From the NCBI GenBank assembly GCA_026708325.1, contig JAPOVC010000020.1, positions 1 through 64,000 of the forward strand: 64,000 bases of DNA, given 5' to 3'. This document shows, piece by piece, positions 46,948-56,666 of this stretch (position 1 is the stretch's first letter; every line of letters starts with the position of its first letter). Below the pieces are notes generated by a model, which was not told the origin of the DNA, searched no databases, and saw only the letters and a program-made list of their open reading frames with translations. This stretch comes from Anaerolineaceae bacterium. Lineage in GTDB: Bacteria; Chloroflexota; Anaerolineae; Aggregatilineales; Phototrophicaceae. The position numbers were made by a program, and so were the translations under genes.

Positions 46948-48288
46948 CTAGTCGTACTTGTCCAGATCTCTCTCCGGCCGCACGGCGTCGAAGAGCATCC
47001 AGAAGAGCGGGCGTTCCTGGGGTTGCAGGGGAACCAGCAGGCTGTAGGCCGCCCGCTCGTCGCGGCTGCTGACAAGATGGGGCAGCCAGGCGAAATTCAT
47101 GTTCCACAGGAACATCGGCCCGACGTAATCCAGTTGTTGCCCGATCTGAAAGGCGCGCAAGGTGTAGTCTGCCTGGACCCACTTGTCGTTGTAGGCCACA
47201 AAGGGCTGCGGCGGCTCGCCTGGCAAACTGTCCCAGGTGGGCCAGCCGAATTCCGTCACCCAGATGCGGGCGTCACTATCGCCATAGGCCAGCATGATGT
47301 CGCGGTAGTTGCGCAGCGTGTCCAGAAAGAAAAACTGCGGGGCATCGTCCCAGCCACGGTCCGCAACGGTATTGCAGCAACTGTGAGCGGGGTCATTGCC
47401 CCAGCCGAAGGGATGCGCGCCGAGCTGCACGCCCTCCAGGCGGGCCAGTCCGGCATTGTACATCTGCCGCAGGTACTGGCGGTCGTCCACAGACCAGGGG
47501 CTGTTCCCGGTCGGCGCCAGTCCGGCCGTCACGACAATGACGGGAGTATGCCGTGGTTCGTCCACGTGGGACTTCATGCGTTGCGAATAGGCGTTGATGG
47601 CGTCCCGGGCCGCCCTGAAGTAACGCATGTATTCGCCGCCGGAGATGGGTCGACCGTTCCATTCACGCTCCAAATTGGGTTCGTTCCACACTTCAACTGC
47701 ATCAATCACATTGCCGAATTCGTTCAGCATGAGGGTGATGAAGTTGGCCAGCACCTGCGGGTCGTCCGGAGGCCCGGCTTCTTCACGGCTTGATCTGGCC
47801 CAGTCCGGCGCGCGGGCGACGCTGGCCAGCACCATTTTTCCGCGACGCTTGAGGTCTTCCAGATACAATTCCTGCCGCCTGAAATCCACTCCGGTATCGC
47901 CCGGTCCGTTCGGCTGCAGCAACTTCCAGTCGATTTGGACCTTGACCCAGCCCAGACCCAGCGTATCGGTCAGCCGCGTGACCGCATCGAAGTCCTGCTG
48001 ACTCAGAAGGGTGTGCAGTTGCACGCCCATCCTGGAAGGGTCCAGATATGGCAGGGGCGTGGCCGTTGGCGGGGCGGGCGTCGGCGTATAAACAGGTGTC
48101 GCGGTGGCCGTCGGGGAGGGCAAGGGCGTCTCCGACGCCTCCGGGATCCTGGCAATCACCTGCCGTTCAACAACCTGAGGTTCGACCAGGTGAGTCGGCG
48201 TGACGTACACCGGAATCGGCGTCTGGGGAACGCAGGCCGCAATGACCAGAAGTATCAAGAGTGACAACCAGGTTTTCATGGCTGGCAT
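46948..48288 (-). CDS. Lipoprotein with glycoside hydrolase-like TIM barrel (GH39/GH5 clan)
   Basis: This is a 446-residue exported lipoprotein: MKTWLSLLILLVIAAC gives a signal peptide with lipobox Cys. A Pro/Thr-rich spacer (about 45-85, TPTPAPPTATPLP) follows, then a TIM-barrel hydrolase-like domain from MGVQLHT. The probable acid/base is Glu in VEVWNEPNLE and the nucleophile Glu in IWVTEFGWPTW, the clan A pattern of retaining glycosidases. It would be tethered outside the cell and act on a polysaccharide. ATG 48288 or 48279 may be used; longer readings cross the gyrA regulatory palindrome and are unlikely. Confidence 0.82.
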   Translation of the reverse strand: MPAMKTWLSLLILLVIAACVPQTPIPVYVTPTHLVEPQVVERQVIARIPEASETPLPSPTATATPVYTPTPAPPTATPLPYLDPSRMGVQLHTLLSQQDFDAVTRLTDTLGLGWVKVQIDWKLLQPNGPGDTGVDFRRQELYLEDLKRRGKMVLASVARAPDWARSSREEAGPPDDPQVLANFITLMLNEFGNVIDAVEVWNEPNLEREWNGRPISGGEYMRYFRAARDAINAYSQRMKSHVDEPRHTPVIVVTAGLAPTGNSPWSVDDRQYLRQMYNAGLARLEGVQLGAHPFGWGNDPAHSCCNTVADRGWDDAPQFFFLDTLRNYRDIMLAYGDSDARIWVTEFGWPTWDSLPGEPPQPFVAYNDKWVQADYTLRAFQIGQQLDYVGPMFLWNMNFAWLPHLVSSRDERAAYSLLVPLQPQERPLFWMLFDAVRPERDLDKYD

Positions 48289-48313
48289 TTTAGCATAGTA
48301 GGCCCCGGATTCC

Positions 48314-48342
48314 TGGTAAGGCTTTGTGACGCTGTGTATAAT
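48314..48342 (+). promoter_or_regulatory. Candidate promoter of gyrA
   Basis: A perfect TATAAT at 48337-48342 has a weak TGGTAA 17 bases upstream at 48314-48319. Transcription would start near 48349, just in front of the LexA box. Confidence 0.55.
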
Positions 48343-48355
48343 CATAAAACTGATG

Positions 48356-48369
48356 CGAACATATGTTCG
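48356..48369. promoter_or_regulatory. LexA (SOS) box, perfect consensus
   Basis: CGAACATATGTTCG is a perfect 14-base palindrome and identical to the consensus DinR/LexA operator of Gram-positive bacteria. It lies about seven bases downstream of the predicted gyrA transcript start and 26 bases before the gyrA ATG, a position where bound LexA would block transcription. It is also upstream of the divergent lipoprotein gene. Confidence 0.82.
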
Positions 48370-48395
48370 TATTCCCCTGGCCACAAGGATGACGC

Positions 48396-50864
48396 ATGAA
48401 CGCCAGCCACGTCCAATCCGTCCCCATCGACAAGGAAATGCGCAGCGCCTACCTCGATTACGCCATGAGCGTCATCGTCGCGCGCGCCCTGCCCGATGCC
48501 CGGGACGGGCTCAAACCCGTGCACCGGCGCATTCTCTATGCCATGCACGATATGGGCCTGCGCGCGGACACACCCTGGAAGAAAAGCGCCCGCATTGTGG
48601 GCGAAGTGCTCGGCAAGTATCACCCGCATGGCGATGCTGCCGTCTACGAATCCATGGTGCGCCTGGCCCAGGATTTCAACACCCGTTACCAGCTGGTGGA
48701 CGGCCAGGGAAACTTCGGCAGTGTGGATGGCGACGGCGCAGCCGCCATGCGCTACACCGAGGCGCGCATGACCGCCATTGGCCAGTCCCTGCTGGTCGAT
48801 CTGGAACGCGACACCGTGGATTTCCGGGAAAACTTTGACGGCAGTCTGACAGAACCCGTCGTTCTGCCCTCGGCCTTTCCCAACTTGCTGGTCAATGGCG
48901 CTTCCGGCATCGCGGTCGGCATGTCCACCAGTATCCCGCCGCACAATCTCGGCGAAGTTTGCGATGCCCTGATTTACATGCTCGAACATGACGGCGGCTC
49001 CGATGACATTTCCCTCAAGGACCTGATGCGATTCATCAAGGGGCCGGACTTCCCCACCGGCGGCATTGTTTTTCGCCACAGTGACAGCGATCGCGATGAT
49101 GAGGATGTCCTTGAGACCGCCTACGCCAGCGGCCGCGGGAAGATAGTCCTGCGGGCGCGGGCGCACGTCGAGCAGATGGGTCACGGCAAGTCACGAATCA
49201 TCGTCAGCGAACTGCCCTACCAGACCAACAAGTCCACGCTCACCGAACGCATCGCTTCCCTGGTGCGCAATGGCAGGCTGGAAGGCCTGGCCGACCTGCG
49301 CGATGAATCGGACAGGCAGGGGCTGCGCCTCGTCATCGAATTGCAACGCAACGCCGATGCCCGTGCTGTGCTGACCGAGCTTTATCGCCTGACCCCGTTG
49401 CAGGAGACTTTCAGCATCATCATGCTGGCCCTGGTCGATGACGAACCGCGCGTGCTCTCCCTCAAACAGGCACTCACGGTATACCTGCAGCATCGCCAGG
49501 AGATCGTGCGTCGCCGCAGTGAGCATGAACTGGCCCGGGCCCGCCATCGCGCCCACGTGCTGGAAGGACTGTTGCGCGCCCTCGACATGCTGGACGAGAC
49601 CCTCGGCATCATTCGCAGGTCGCGAACGGCTGAATCAGCGCGCAACAATCTGTGCCGCCAGTTGAAGATCAGCGAAACCCAGGCAAGAGCCATTCTTGAC
49701 ATGCAATTGCGCCAGCTGGCAGCCCTTGAGAGGCGCAGGTTGCGCGAGGAACACAGGGAACTGCTGAAGAGAATCGAATGGCTGCAGGGCCTGCTGGCCA
49801 GCGAACAAAAGATGCGGGCGCTGATCGCCGACAAACTGCGGGAAATGCGGGACACCTTTCAGGACCCGCGCCGCACCCTGATCGCCGCGGGCCAGGCCAA
49901 TGGCGAGGAAGACGAGGACATGCCCGGCACTGCGACCTGGCTCTCCATGACGGTCGGAAGATCGCTGGCGCGCAGCCATGAAGACCAGCCGCCAAAAGTG
50001 AGCGCATCCGACAAGGACCCGCCACGATTTCTGGTTCAGGGAAACACGACCCAGGTGTTGTATCTCTTCAGCGCCAGCGGCCTCTGCGCCTCCCTGCCGG
50101 TGCAGCAACTGCCGGCTTCGGAAGACCCTGCTGCAGGAGCGCCCTTGCGCAGCCTTTGTGCCATGCCCGAAGATGAGGACATCGTCGCCCTCGTCGCCCT
50201 GACGCCGGCCGATGACGACGGCTCCCTTTTGCTCGCGACGGCCGCAGGTATGGTGAAACGAATCCGCATCAGCGATCTGCCTGGGGTCTCGGCCAATGCC
50301 TTTTCCGTCATCAACCTTGCGCCGGGAGACTCCCTGCTGCAGGTCTTGCTGACGGACGGCGCCCGGGAAGTCTTGCTCGCCAGCTCCGGGTCCCGCGCCA
50401 TTCGCTTTGACGAAAATGACGTGCGTCACACGGGTCTGGCCGCCGGCGCGGTGCGCGGCATGCGCCTGCTCGACAGGAAGGAGCGGGTGATCGGCGCCAC
50501 GCTGCTGCGCAACGGCCAGTACGTCTGGTCCATCACAGAGGATGGCCTGGCCCAATGTGCCCTGGCGGACGAATTCCCCTCCCAGGGTCGCGGCGGCCAG
50601 GGAGTCCGAATCACGCGCCTGCCCCAGGGCAGCCGGGGGCTGGTTGCCGCGACGGCCGGCCGGCAACAGGACAACCTGCTGGTGCTCACCAACCGCAACA
50701 AGGCCCGCTACATGCGTTTGGGGTTGGCGCCACGCCTGCGGCGCGGTCAGGCCGGCAGTGACTACATTCTTTCCCTGCGTTCCCGCGAACGAGTGGTCGC
50801 CGTCGTCCCCTATCAGCGGGAGATCATGCCTGCCCGGCCAGTTGCTCAAGCGCCCGGTCCATAA
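48396..50864 (+). CDS. gyrA: DNA gyrase subunit A
   Basis: This 822-residue type IIA topoisomerase subunit has catalytic Tyr120 in AAMRYTEAR. The C-terminal beta-pinwheel contains QGRGGQG, a slightly altered GyrA box, which favours gyrase over ParC. The quinolone region reads [10 protein letters not shown], with Ala81 and Glu85 at the positions of E. coli Ser83 and Asp87. AAGGA precedes the ATG. A consensus LexA box sits in the promoter region. gyrB is not nearby, and the 3' end overlaps the opposing glycosyltransferase gene by 41 bases. A ParC function is a less likely alternative. Confidence 0.93.
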   Translation: MNASHVQSVPIDKEMRSAYLDYAMSVIVARALPDARDGLKPVHRRILYAMHDMGLRADTPWKKSARIVGEVLGKYHPHGDAAVYESMVRLAQDFNTRYQLVDGQGNFGSVDGDGAAAMRYTEARMTAIGQSLLVDLERDTVDFRENFDGSLTEPVVLPSAFPNLLVNGASGIAVGMSTSIPPHNLGEVCDALIYMLEHDGGSDDISLKDLMRFIKGPDFPTGGIVFRHSDSDRDDEDVLETAYASGRGKIVLRARAHVEQMGHGKSRIIVSELPYQTNKSTLTERIASLVRNGRLEGLADLRDESDRQGLRLVIELQRNADARAVLTELYRLTPLQETFSIIMLALVDDEPRVLSLKQALTVYLQHRQEIVRRRSEHELARARHRAHVLEGLLRALDMLDETLGIIRRSRTAESARNNLCRQLKISETQARAILDMQLRQLAALERRRLREEHRELLKRIEWLQGLLASEQKMRALIADKLREMRDTFQDPRRTLIAAGQANGEEDEDMPGTATWLSMTVGRSLARSHEDQPPKVSASDKDPPRFLVQGNTTQVLYLFSASGLCASLPVQQLPASEDPAAGAPLRSLCAMPEDEDIVALVALTPADDDGSLLLATAAGMVKRIRISDLPGVSANAFSVINLAPGDSLLQVLLTDGAREVLLASSGSRAIRFDENDVRHTGLAAGAVRGMRLLDRKERVIGATLLRNGQYVWSITEDGLAQCALADEFPSQGRGGQGVRITRLPQGSRGLVAATAGRQQDNLLVLTNRNKARYMRLGLAPRLRRGQAGSDYILSLRSRERVVAVVPYQREIMPARPVAQAPGP

Positions 50865-51912
50865 GGGGCGCCTGGGTTTCCCAGTCAAATTGCAGCACGT
50901 GGGCGCGCAGCCGATCGCTGTCGACTTCAAACTGATCGTTCAGGTGGCGTAACAACAGGGGAGCCAGTCTGTTCCGTCGATAGAGGCATTGCGCGTGCAA
51001 GTCCGGCGGGACCAGATAGGGATAATTCAAACGCTGCGGCAGAACTGGCACACATTGACAATACATGGCCTCCACCACCGCCATGCCGAAAAAGTCCTGC
51101 CACGCTGTACTGACGACATAGTCCGCTGACCACAACAGGCGGGAATAGTCCCCTTCATCGTCTACGTGGCCATACTGCACAATGCGGTCGCCGAGCGAGG
51201 CCCGGGCCGCCTCGAATTCCCTGGGCTCCCGCCGCAAGTTGGCCCCTGCCAGCGCGACGCGAAAGGGAACGCCGTCCGCGGCCAGGCTCTGCAGGGCATC
51301 CAGAAAAAGGCACGGATTCTTGTCCTCGTCCCAGCGATGATTCCAGAGGATGAGCGGGGCCTCCCGGCCTTTCTGCGTGGAGGGACGAAATCGATCGTGG
51401 CGCTGCAATTCCATGCCCGGGGCCAGTACGCCGGCCTTGTCGCGAATGCCCTCGACGCTCTCTTCCTCGTTGAAGTCCCCAAAATGACGCAACATCCGCG
51501 GCAATTCCTCGAGAAAAACGTCGCGGTGCCAGGCGCTGTTGAAAAACACCCGGTCCGCAGCCAGCGCGCTGACGTAATTGACGAAGCCGTACTGCCAGCC
51601 ATGGCGTTGGCGCGCATTTTGCGGGTAGGTCAACTGGTTTTCGTGCAGGTACAGGGCCAGCGGCGCAGGACAGGAGGCAAGGGCGCGGAAAGTCGCGACG
51701 TTCATCATGCCTGACGCGAGTACGACGTCCGTTTGCGTACCACGTTCGCGCATCATTCTGGCCAGGCTGACGGCGGCGCCCTGCATGCGCCACTTCCAGA
51801 ATTGCGCCGGCAAGGCGAGCAACTCGACACGATGCGCGGAATGCCGCACGTAGCCTTCAGCCCAGACGCGGTGGCTGCCACCGAACCAGGGTTCCAGCAA
51901 CAGGACCTTCAT
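50824..51912 (-). CDS. DUF3524 glycosyltransferase, tRNA-queuosine alpha-mannosyltransferase (QTMAN)-like
   Basis: The 362-residue protein matches the DUF3524/GTDC1 family: [18 protein letters not shown] at the N-terminus, [27 protein letters not shown], and [12 protein letters not shown] at the start of the GT-B C-terminal domain. The acceptor-donor region reads [22 protein letters not shown]. Vertebrate GTDC1 adds mannose to queuosine in tRNA-Asp, and bacterial relatives are largely untested. No queuosine genes lie in the window. The 3' end overlaps gyrA on the other strand, and the rel gene stop lies 21 bases before its ATG, so rel and this gene form a minus-strand pair. Confidence 0.84.
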   Translation of the reverse strand: MKVLLLEPWFGGSHRVWAEGYVRHSAHRVELLALPAQFWKWRMQGAAVSLARMMRERGTQTDVVLASGMMNVATFRALASCPAPLALYLHENQLTYPQNARQRHGWQYGFVNYVSALAADRVFFNSAWHRDVFLEELPRMLRHFGDFNEEESVEGIRDKAGVLAPGMELQRHDRFRPSTQKGREAPLILWNHRWDEDKNPCLFLDALQSLAADGVPFRVALAGANLRREPREFEAARASLGDRIVQYGHVDDEGDYSRLLWSADYVVSTAWQDFFGMAVVEAMYCQCVPVLPQRLNYPYLVPPDLHAQCLYRRNRLAPLLLRHLNDQFEVDSDRLRAHVLQFDWETQAPLMDRALEQLAGQA

Positions 51913-51933
51913 TGCGGGCCGGCGGCCGCCAAC

Positions 51934-54120
51934 TCAATGACCCTTGTGTCGCCGCGCCTCGATGACATTTCGTATCGCTTCCAGTCTGGTCAGGATGCGC
52001 ATCAATTGACCGGCGCTGCGAATCTCGATCGTCAGTTGCAGGGTGGCGATGTTGCGCGAGGTCACCACGTTGACGGCGGACATGTTGACGCCGGCATCCG
52101 CCACGACGGCGCTGATGTCCCGCAACAGGCCCTCGCGGTCCCAGGCCGTGACTTCAATGGGCACGGCGTAGCGCTGTTCGTCGGCGTGCTGCCCCCAGCT
52201 CACCTCGACGATCCGTTCCCTTTCGGAAACGCTGCGTATGTTGCTGCAGTCCTCGCGGTGCACCGTGACGCCCCGGCCGCGCGTGATGAAACCGACGACG
52301 CCATCGCCGGGCATGGGATTGCAGCAAGTCGCGAGATTGACCAGCAGGCCGCCGGTGCCCATGATGTTGATGGCGCCGGTTGACTGTCCGGTGGCGGGCC
52401 GCGCCGGCGCTGCCAGCTCCCCGCTTTCCAGCATTCGCTCAATCAGCGATTCCTTCTCCTGCTGCCGTTCGGTCTCCAGAATGCGCCCGGCAATCTGCGC
52501 GCTGTTGATGTCTCCGGCGCCGATTCTGGCGAGGAAATCATCGACCCGCGATTTCTCGAACTCAAAGAGACCGGCCACGAATTCAAAAGACATCGAATCC
52601 AGTAGCCCCAGGCGACGCAATTCCCGTTCCAGTACGTCTCGTCCTGTCGCCAGATGCCGGTCCCGGTCCTGGCGACGAAACCACTGCTTGATCTTGCTGC
52701 GCGCGCGTGAGGTCTGCACGTGGCCGAGGTTGGGATTCAGCCAGTCCAGACTGGGACCACCATGGCGCGAGGTCAAAATCTCCACCTGATCGCCCGTCTG
52801 CAACATGTAATCCAGACTCACGAGCCGGCCGTGGACGCGCGCACCGCGGCAGCGGTGGCCGATGTCGGTATGAATGTGGTAGGCGAAATCTATGGGTGTG
52901 GCGCCGGCCGGCAAATCGCAAATGTCTCCGTTGGGCGTGAAGGCGTAGACGCGGTCCTTGAGCACGTCGCTCTTCATCGTGGAGACAAAGTGTTCCGGGT
53001 CTTCCTCCTCCGGCCCGAATTCCATCAGGCGACGCAGGAAACTGACGCGCCGTTCGTATTCGCGGTCGTTGGCGCGCACACCTTCCTTGTAGCGCCAGTG
53101 CGCGGCAATGCCGTATTCGGCGTGTTCGTGCATGTCCCGCGTGCGGATTTGCACTTCAAGCGTCTTGCCCCCTGAATCGAGGACGGCGGTGTGCAGGCTC
53201 TGGTAGAAATTGTCCTTGGGGGAAGCGATGTAGTCGTCAAATTCAACCGGGATGGGCCGCCACAGGTTGTGCACGATCCCCAGCACCAGGTAACACTCGG
53301 GCGTGGATTCGACGATGACGCGCAGGGCGCGAATGTCGTAAATCTGTTCAAAGGGGAGTTCCTTGCGCAGCATCTTGCTGTAAATGCTGTAGATATGCTT
53401 GGGGCGGCCGCTGATTATCGCCTTGTCCAGGTTGTACTTCGCCAGCTCTTCACGCAGGCGCTGCGACACCTCCTCAAGATACAACTCCCGGTCCACCCGG
53501 CGTTCGTTCATACTGGTGGCGATGCGACGGTATTCCTCAGGATGAAGGTAACGGAAACTCAGGTCTTCCAGTTCCCATTTGAATTGCCAGATGCCCAGCA
53601 GGCTGGCCAGGGGCGCGAAGATGTCGAGCGTGTCGCGCGCGATGTGCAACTGTCGTTCCGGCGGCATGTAGCCCAGCGTGCGCATGTTGTGCAGGCGGTC
53701 CGCCAGTTTGACCAGGACCACGCGCACGTCGTCGCCCATCGCCAGCATCATCTTTCGCAAAAAGTGCTGGTCGCGATCGTTGCGTCTCTGCATCGCATCC
53801 GTCAGCGGCAAATTGGACAGGCGCGAAACGCCGTCCACGAGGGAGACCACCTTGCGCCCAAACTCGCGCTCCAGTTCCTCCCGCGTGATGCCGGTGTCCT
53901 CAAGGGTGTCATGCAGCAGGCCCGCCGCAATGGCCTCGGCATCCAGACGGATTTCCGCCAGGATGCGCGCTACGGCGACGCAATGGGTGAAATAGGGTTC
54001 ACCGGACTTGCGTCTCTGGTCAGCATGAAGTTGTTCTGCGCGTTGCCAGGCTCGTTCCACGAGCGAATGGTCATGTGGCGACAGGTCCGGCAGCCCTTCG
54101 AGCAGGCCTTCCAGATTCAT
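51934..54120 (-). CDS. rel: Bifunctional (p)ppGpp synthetase/hydrolase, Rel/SpoT family
   Basis: This 728-residue protein has the full RSH layout. An HD hydrolase domain has an intact His70-Asp71 (LLHDTLEDT). A synthetase domain carries SGRPKHIYSIYSKM and SPKDNFYQSLHTAV. TGS comes next (VYAFTPNGDICDLPAGATPIDFAYHIH), then a helical region with CCNPMPGD and a C-terminal ACT domain. Both activities look intact, so it can make and degrade (p)ppGpp. The ATG at 54120 follows GGGGGC; an ATG four codons earlier is possible. It is divergent from moeA. Confidence 0.94.
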   Translation of the reverse strand: MNLEGLLEGLPDLSPHDHSLVERAWQRAEQLHADQRRKSGEPYFTHCVAVARILAEIRLDAEAIAAGLLHDTLEDTGITREELEREFGRKVVSLVDGVSRLSNLPLTDAMQRRNDRDQHFLRKMMLAMGDDVRVVLVKLADRLHNMRTLGYMPPERQLHIARDTLDIFAPLASLLGIWQFKWELEDLSFRYLHPEEYRRIATSMNERRVDRELYLEEVSQRLREELAKYNLDKAIISGRPKHIYSIYSKMLRKELPFEQIYDIRALRVIVESTPECYLVLGIVHNLWRPIPVEFDDYIASPKDNFYQSLHTAVLDSGGKTLEVQIRTRDMHEHAEYGIAAHWRYKEGVRANDREYERRVSFLRRLMEFGPEEEDPEHFVSTMKSDVLKDRVYAFTPNGDICDLPAGATPIDFAYHIHTDIGHRCRGARVHGRLVSLDYMLQTGDQVEILTSRHGGPSLDWLNPNLGHVQTSRARSKIKQWFRRQDRDRHLATGRDVLERELRRLGLLDSMSFEFVAGLFEFEKSRVDDFLARIGAGDINSAQIAGRILETERQQEKESLIERMLESGELAAPARPATGQSTGAINIMGTGGLLVNLATCCNPMPGDGVVGFITRGRGVTVHREDCSNIRSVSERERIVEVSWGQHADEQRYAVPIEVTAWDREGLLRDISAVVADAGVNMSAVNVVTSRNIATLQLTIEIRSAGQLMRILTRLEAIRNVIEARRHKGH

Positions 54121-54232
54121 GCGCCCCCGCATTGCTTTGCCCAGGAAGCACCAGCATAACGAATTACGCCGTTGGATGCATCTGTCTTCGCCCTGCATGG
54201 TATACTGCGCCCCGTTCATCCGGAGCCCGACC

Positions 54233-55462
54233 ATGCTAAGCGTCGACGAGGCCCTGCAACGCATTTTGCAAGACCTGCAACCGCTGACGGCCGAAGCCAT
54301 CGGTCTGGACAGTGGCCTGGAGCGCGTTCTGGCCCGGGACCTTTACGCAAGCATCAATTTGCCTCCCTTTGCAAATTCCAGCATGGACGGTTACGCCCTG
54401 AGAGCGGCAGACCTGGAGGGCGCCAGCCCGGAGAATCCGGTCCGGCTGGCGGTCGTCATGGACATCCCGGCGGGCACCTCGCCGGAAAGACCGGTCGGGG
54501 CGGGCGAAGCCGCCCGCATCATGACTGGCGCACCCCTGCCGGACGGGGCCGACGCCGTCGTGCCGGTGGAACGGACGGATGCCAACTGGACTCGCGAGGC
54601 GCCCGCTACCCTGGCGCCCACGCTCCGCGTCATGACGACGCTGCATGCCGGCGACTACGTGCGGCCGGTGGGCGAAAATGTGCGCGCCGGTCAGCGGGTG
54701 CTGGCTGCGGGGACTCGACTGCGTCCGCAACACCTGGGCATGCTGGCGGCCCTGGGCCAGGCGGAGGTCAGCGTAACCCGTCAACCGCGCGTCGCCATCG
54801 TCAGCAGCGGTGACGAAATCATTGACGTCGGTGAGACGCTGGCCCCCGGCCAGATCTATGACGTCAACAGTTATACGATAGAGGGTCTGGTCCGTGAACT
54901 GGGGGGCATCCCCCTGCGGCAACCGGTGGCCGGCGACGACCTGCAGCAGGTACGCGCCATGTTCGACACCGCGCTTGGGCAGGACCCGGACCTCATCATC
55001 AGCACTGCCGGCGTCTCCGTAGGAGCCCATGATCTGGTCCGCGACGTTCTCGAGGAACTCGGCGAACTCAATTTTTGGCGCGTCAACATGCGGCCTGGCA
55101 AACCTCTCGCCTGGGGTCGCGTACAGGGACTGCCATTCTTCGGCCTGCCCGGCAACCCCGTTTCGGCCATGGTCACCTTCCAGGTATTCGTGCGTCCGGC
55201 CCTGCAACGATTGACGGGCCAGGTGCATGATTTGCAGGCGGCCCGCGCCACGGTGTGCGAGGACATCGAGTCCGACGGGCGGCGCAGTTTCCTGCGCGTT
55301 GCTCTGGAACGCCGTGACGGGCGTCTGCTGGCGCGCAGCACGGGCACGCAGAGTTCAGGGGCCCTGATTTCCATGGTCCTGGCCGACGGCCTGCTGATTG
55401 TGCCGGAAGGGGTGACGCAGGTGGCGGCGGGCACTGAACTCGAAGTTCTTCTGCTGCAATGA
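54233..55462 (+). CDS. moeA: Molybdopterin molybdenumtransferase
   Basis: The 409-residue protein has the MoeA blocks FANSSMDGYAL, MTGAPLPDGADAVVPVE, GENVRAGQ, VSSGDEI, STAGVSVGAHD, MRPGKPLAWG and GLPGNPVSA. It inserts molybdate into adenylylated molybdopterin. TATACT at 54201-54206 could be its -10 box, though no convincing -35 is seen. GGAG precedes the ATG at 54233. The stop overlaps the VKOR-like gene as ATGA. moaC and moaDE lie 14 kb away on the other strand. Confidence 0.94.
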   Translation: MLSVDEALQRILQDLQPLTAEAIGLDSGLERVLARDLYASINLPPFANSSMDGYALRAADLEGASPENPVRLAVVMDIPAGTSPERPVGAGEAARIMTGAPLPDGADAVVPVERTDANWTREAPATLAPTLRVMTTLHAGDYVRPVGENVRAGQRVLAAGTRLRPQHLGMLAALGQAEVSVTRQPRVAIVSSGDEIIDVGETLAPGQIYDVNSYTIEGLVRELGGIPLRQPVAGDDLQQVRAMFDTALGQDPDLIISTAGVSVGAHDLVRDVLEELGELNFWRVNMRPGKPLAWGRVQGLPFFGLPGNPVSAMVTFQVFVRPALQRLTGQVHDLQAARATVCEDIESDGRRSFLRVALERRDGRLLARSTGTQSSGALISMVLADGLLIVPEGVTQVAAGTELEVLLLQ

Positions 55463-55908
55463 GTTTCCTGCGCGATTCGGCCAGACTGAAGCAAATCAGC
55501 CTGCTGCTGGTGCTTTCCGGGTTGGCAATCAGTGTGTATTTGAGCTACGTCAAGCTGGCCGACGCGGACGTCGTCTGCGCGGCAGGCGGCGCCATAAACT
55601 GCGAAGTGGTGCAAAACAGCGTCTGGTCGCGCCTGGCCGGTGTCGACATTGCCCTGCTGGGGGCGCTGGCCTGGCTGGTCATGGGCGCAACGCTGCTGCT
55701 GGAAACGCGTTTCGAATTGCTGGCCGGGCACGGCGGTCTGCTGGTCTTTGGAATCAGCCTGTTTGGGTTCCTGTTCTCAATGTGGCTGATTTACGTTCAG
55801 GGCGGCATTCTGCAGGCATGGTGTCTCTGGTGTCTCGCGCACGAACTGGCGATGACCCTGATGTTTCTGGCATCCGCGGCCCGCTTGCGCCTGCTGCTGG
55901 CGATCTGA
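55459..55908 (+). CDS. Vitamin K epoxide reductase (VKOR)-like membrane protein
   Basis: This 149-residue protein has four membrane helices and the four VKOR cysteines: the loop pair Cys40 and Cys48 (VVCAAGGAINCEVV) and the active-site Cys122-x-x-Cys125 (AWCLWCLAHEL). Bacterial homologues reoxidise a DsbA-like thioredoxin with quinone and so drive disulfide formation outside the membrane. No thioredoxin domain is fused and no DsbA gene is adjacent. The ATGA overlap with moeA shows co-translation, but a link to molybdenum enzymes is only suggested by this. Confidence 0.88.
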   Translation: MSFLRDSARLKQISLLLVLSGLAISVYLSYVKLADADVVCAAGGAINCEVVQNSVWSRLAGVDIALLGALAWLVMGATLLLETRFELLAGHGGLLVFGISLFGFLFSMWLIYVQGGILQAWCLWCLAHELAMTLMFLASAARLRLLLAI

Positions 55909-55932
55909 ACTGCGCCTGACGCCGTTGCTGCT

Positions 55933-56640
55933 TCAGGACTGATGTTCACGCAGGGTGCGTGAAATGATGTCTTCCTGGTAGCGACGCTGCTTCTCGCGCT
56001 TCCCCGCGCGCTGTGATGAACCCTCATTGCCCTCGGTCCGGTCCATGGCGCGACGCAGGGCCAGTTCCATGGCGGTGGGAATCTCTTCCTCGTCCTCGTC
56101 ATCCAGGCCGTCAAAGCTGCCGACTTCCTCGTCCGGCTTCATCGACAGATCAATCTGTCGCTTGCCGCGATTGACCTTCAGCACGCGTGCTTCCACTTCG
56201 TCGCCGATACTGACCACATCCGACGGTGAACGCACGAAGCCGTTGGTGAGCTCGGAAACGTGCACCATGCCTGGCCGTTCGCCACCAAAGTCGACAAAAA
56301 CGCCGTAATTCTCAATGCGCACAATTTTGCCCTGCACCATCGTGCCCTCGCGCAGGTCATTCCAGGAGACTTCCACCGGACGAGACATCGACAACGCAAT
56401 GCGACCCGCGTCGGCGTCGACTTTCATGATAAACACATCGAGGACTTCGCCAACCGTTAGCACATCCTCTACATTGCGCACGTTGGGCCGGTTCAACTGG
56501 GAAATGTGGAGCAAGGCGTCGCGTCCGACTCCAATGTCCACGAAAGCGCCGATCAGTTCCAGGCGCTTCACCGTTCCCTGAACCTGCCCCCCCGGTTTGA
56601 GACTTTCCAGCGAAACCGTGGCTTTGTTTTCTTCACTCAT
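55933..56640 (-). CDS. S1 domain RNA-binding protein (two S1 repeats)
   Basis: The 235-residue protein has two S1 OB-folds: residues 17-86 (GQVQGTVKRLELIGAFVDIG, then DALLHISQL) and 99-170 (GTMVQGKIVRIENYGVFVDFG, then GMVHVSEL). A charged tail rich in Asp/Glu, then Arg/Lys, follows. It is shorter than ribosomal protein S1 and probably binds mRNA or the ribosome. AAGGAG precedes the ATG. The gene is convergent with the VKOR-like gene, with 24 bases between. Confidence 0.88.
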   Translation of the reverse strand: MSEENKATVSLESLKPGGQVQGTVKRLELIGAFVDIGVGRDALLHISQLNRPNVRNVEDVLTVGEVLDVFIMKVDADAGRIALSMSRPVEVSWNDLREGTMVQGKIVRIENYGVFVDFGGERPGMVHVSELTNGFVRSPSDVVSIGDEVEARVLKVNRGKRQIDLSMKPDEEVGSFDGLDDEDEEEIPTAMELALRRAMDRTEGNEGSSQRAGKREKQRRYQEDIISRTLREHQS

Positions 56641-56666
56641 GCATTGGCTCCTTGTTGTCGTTTTCC

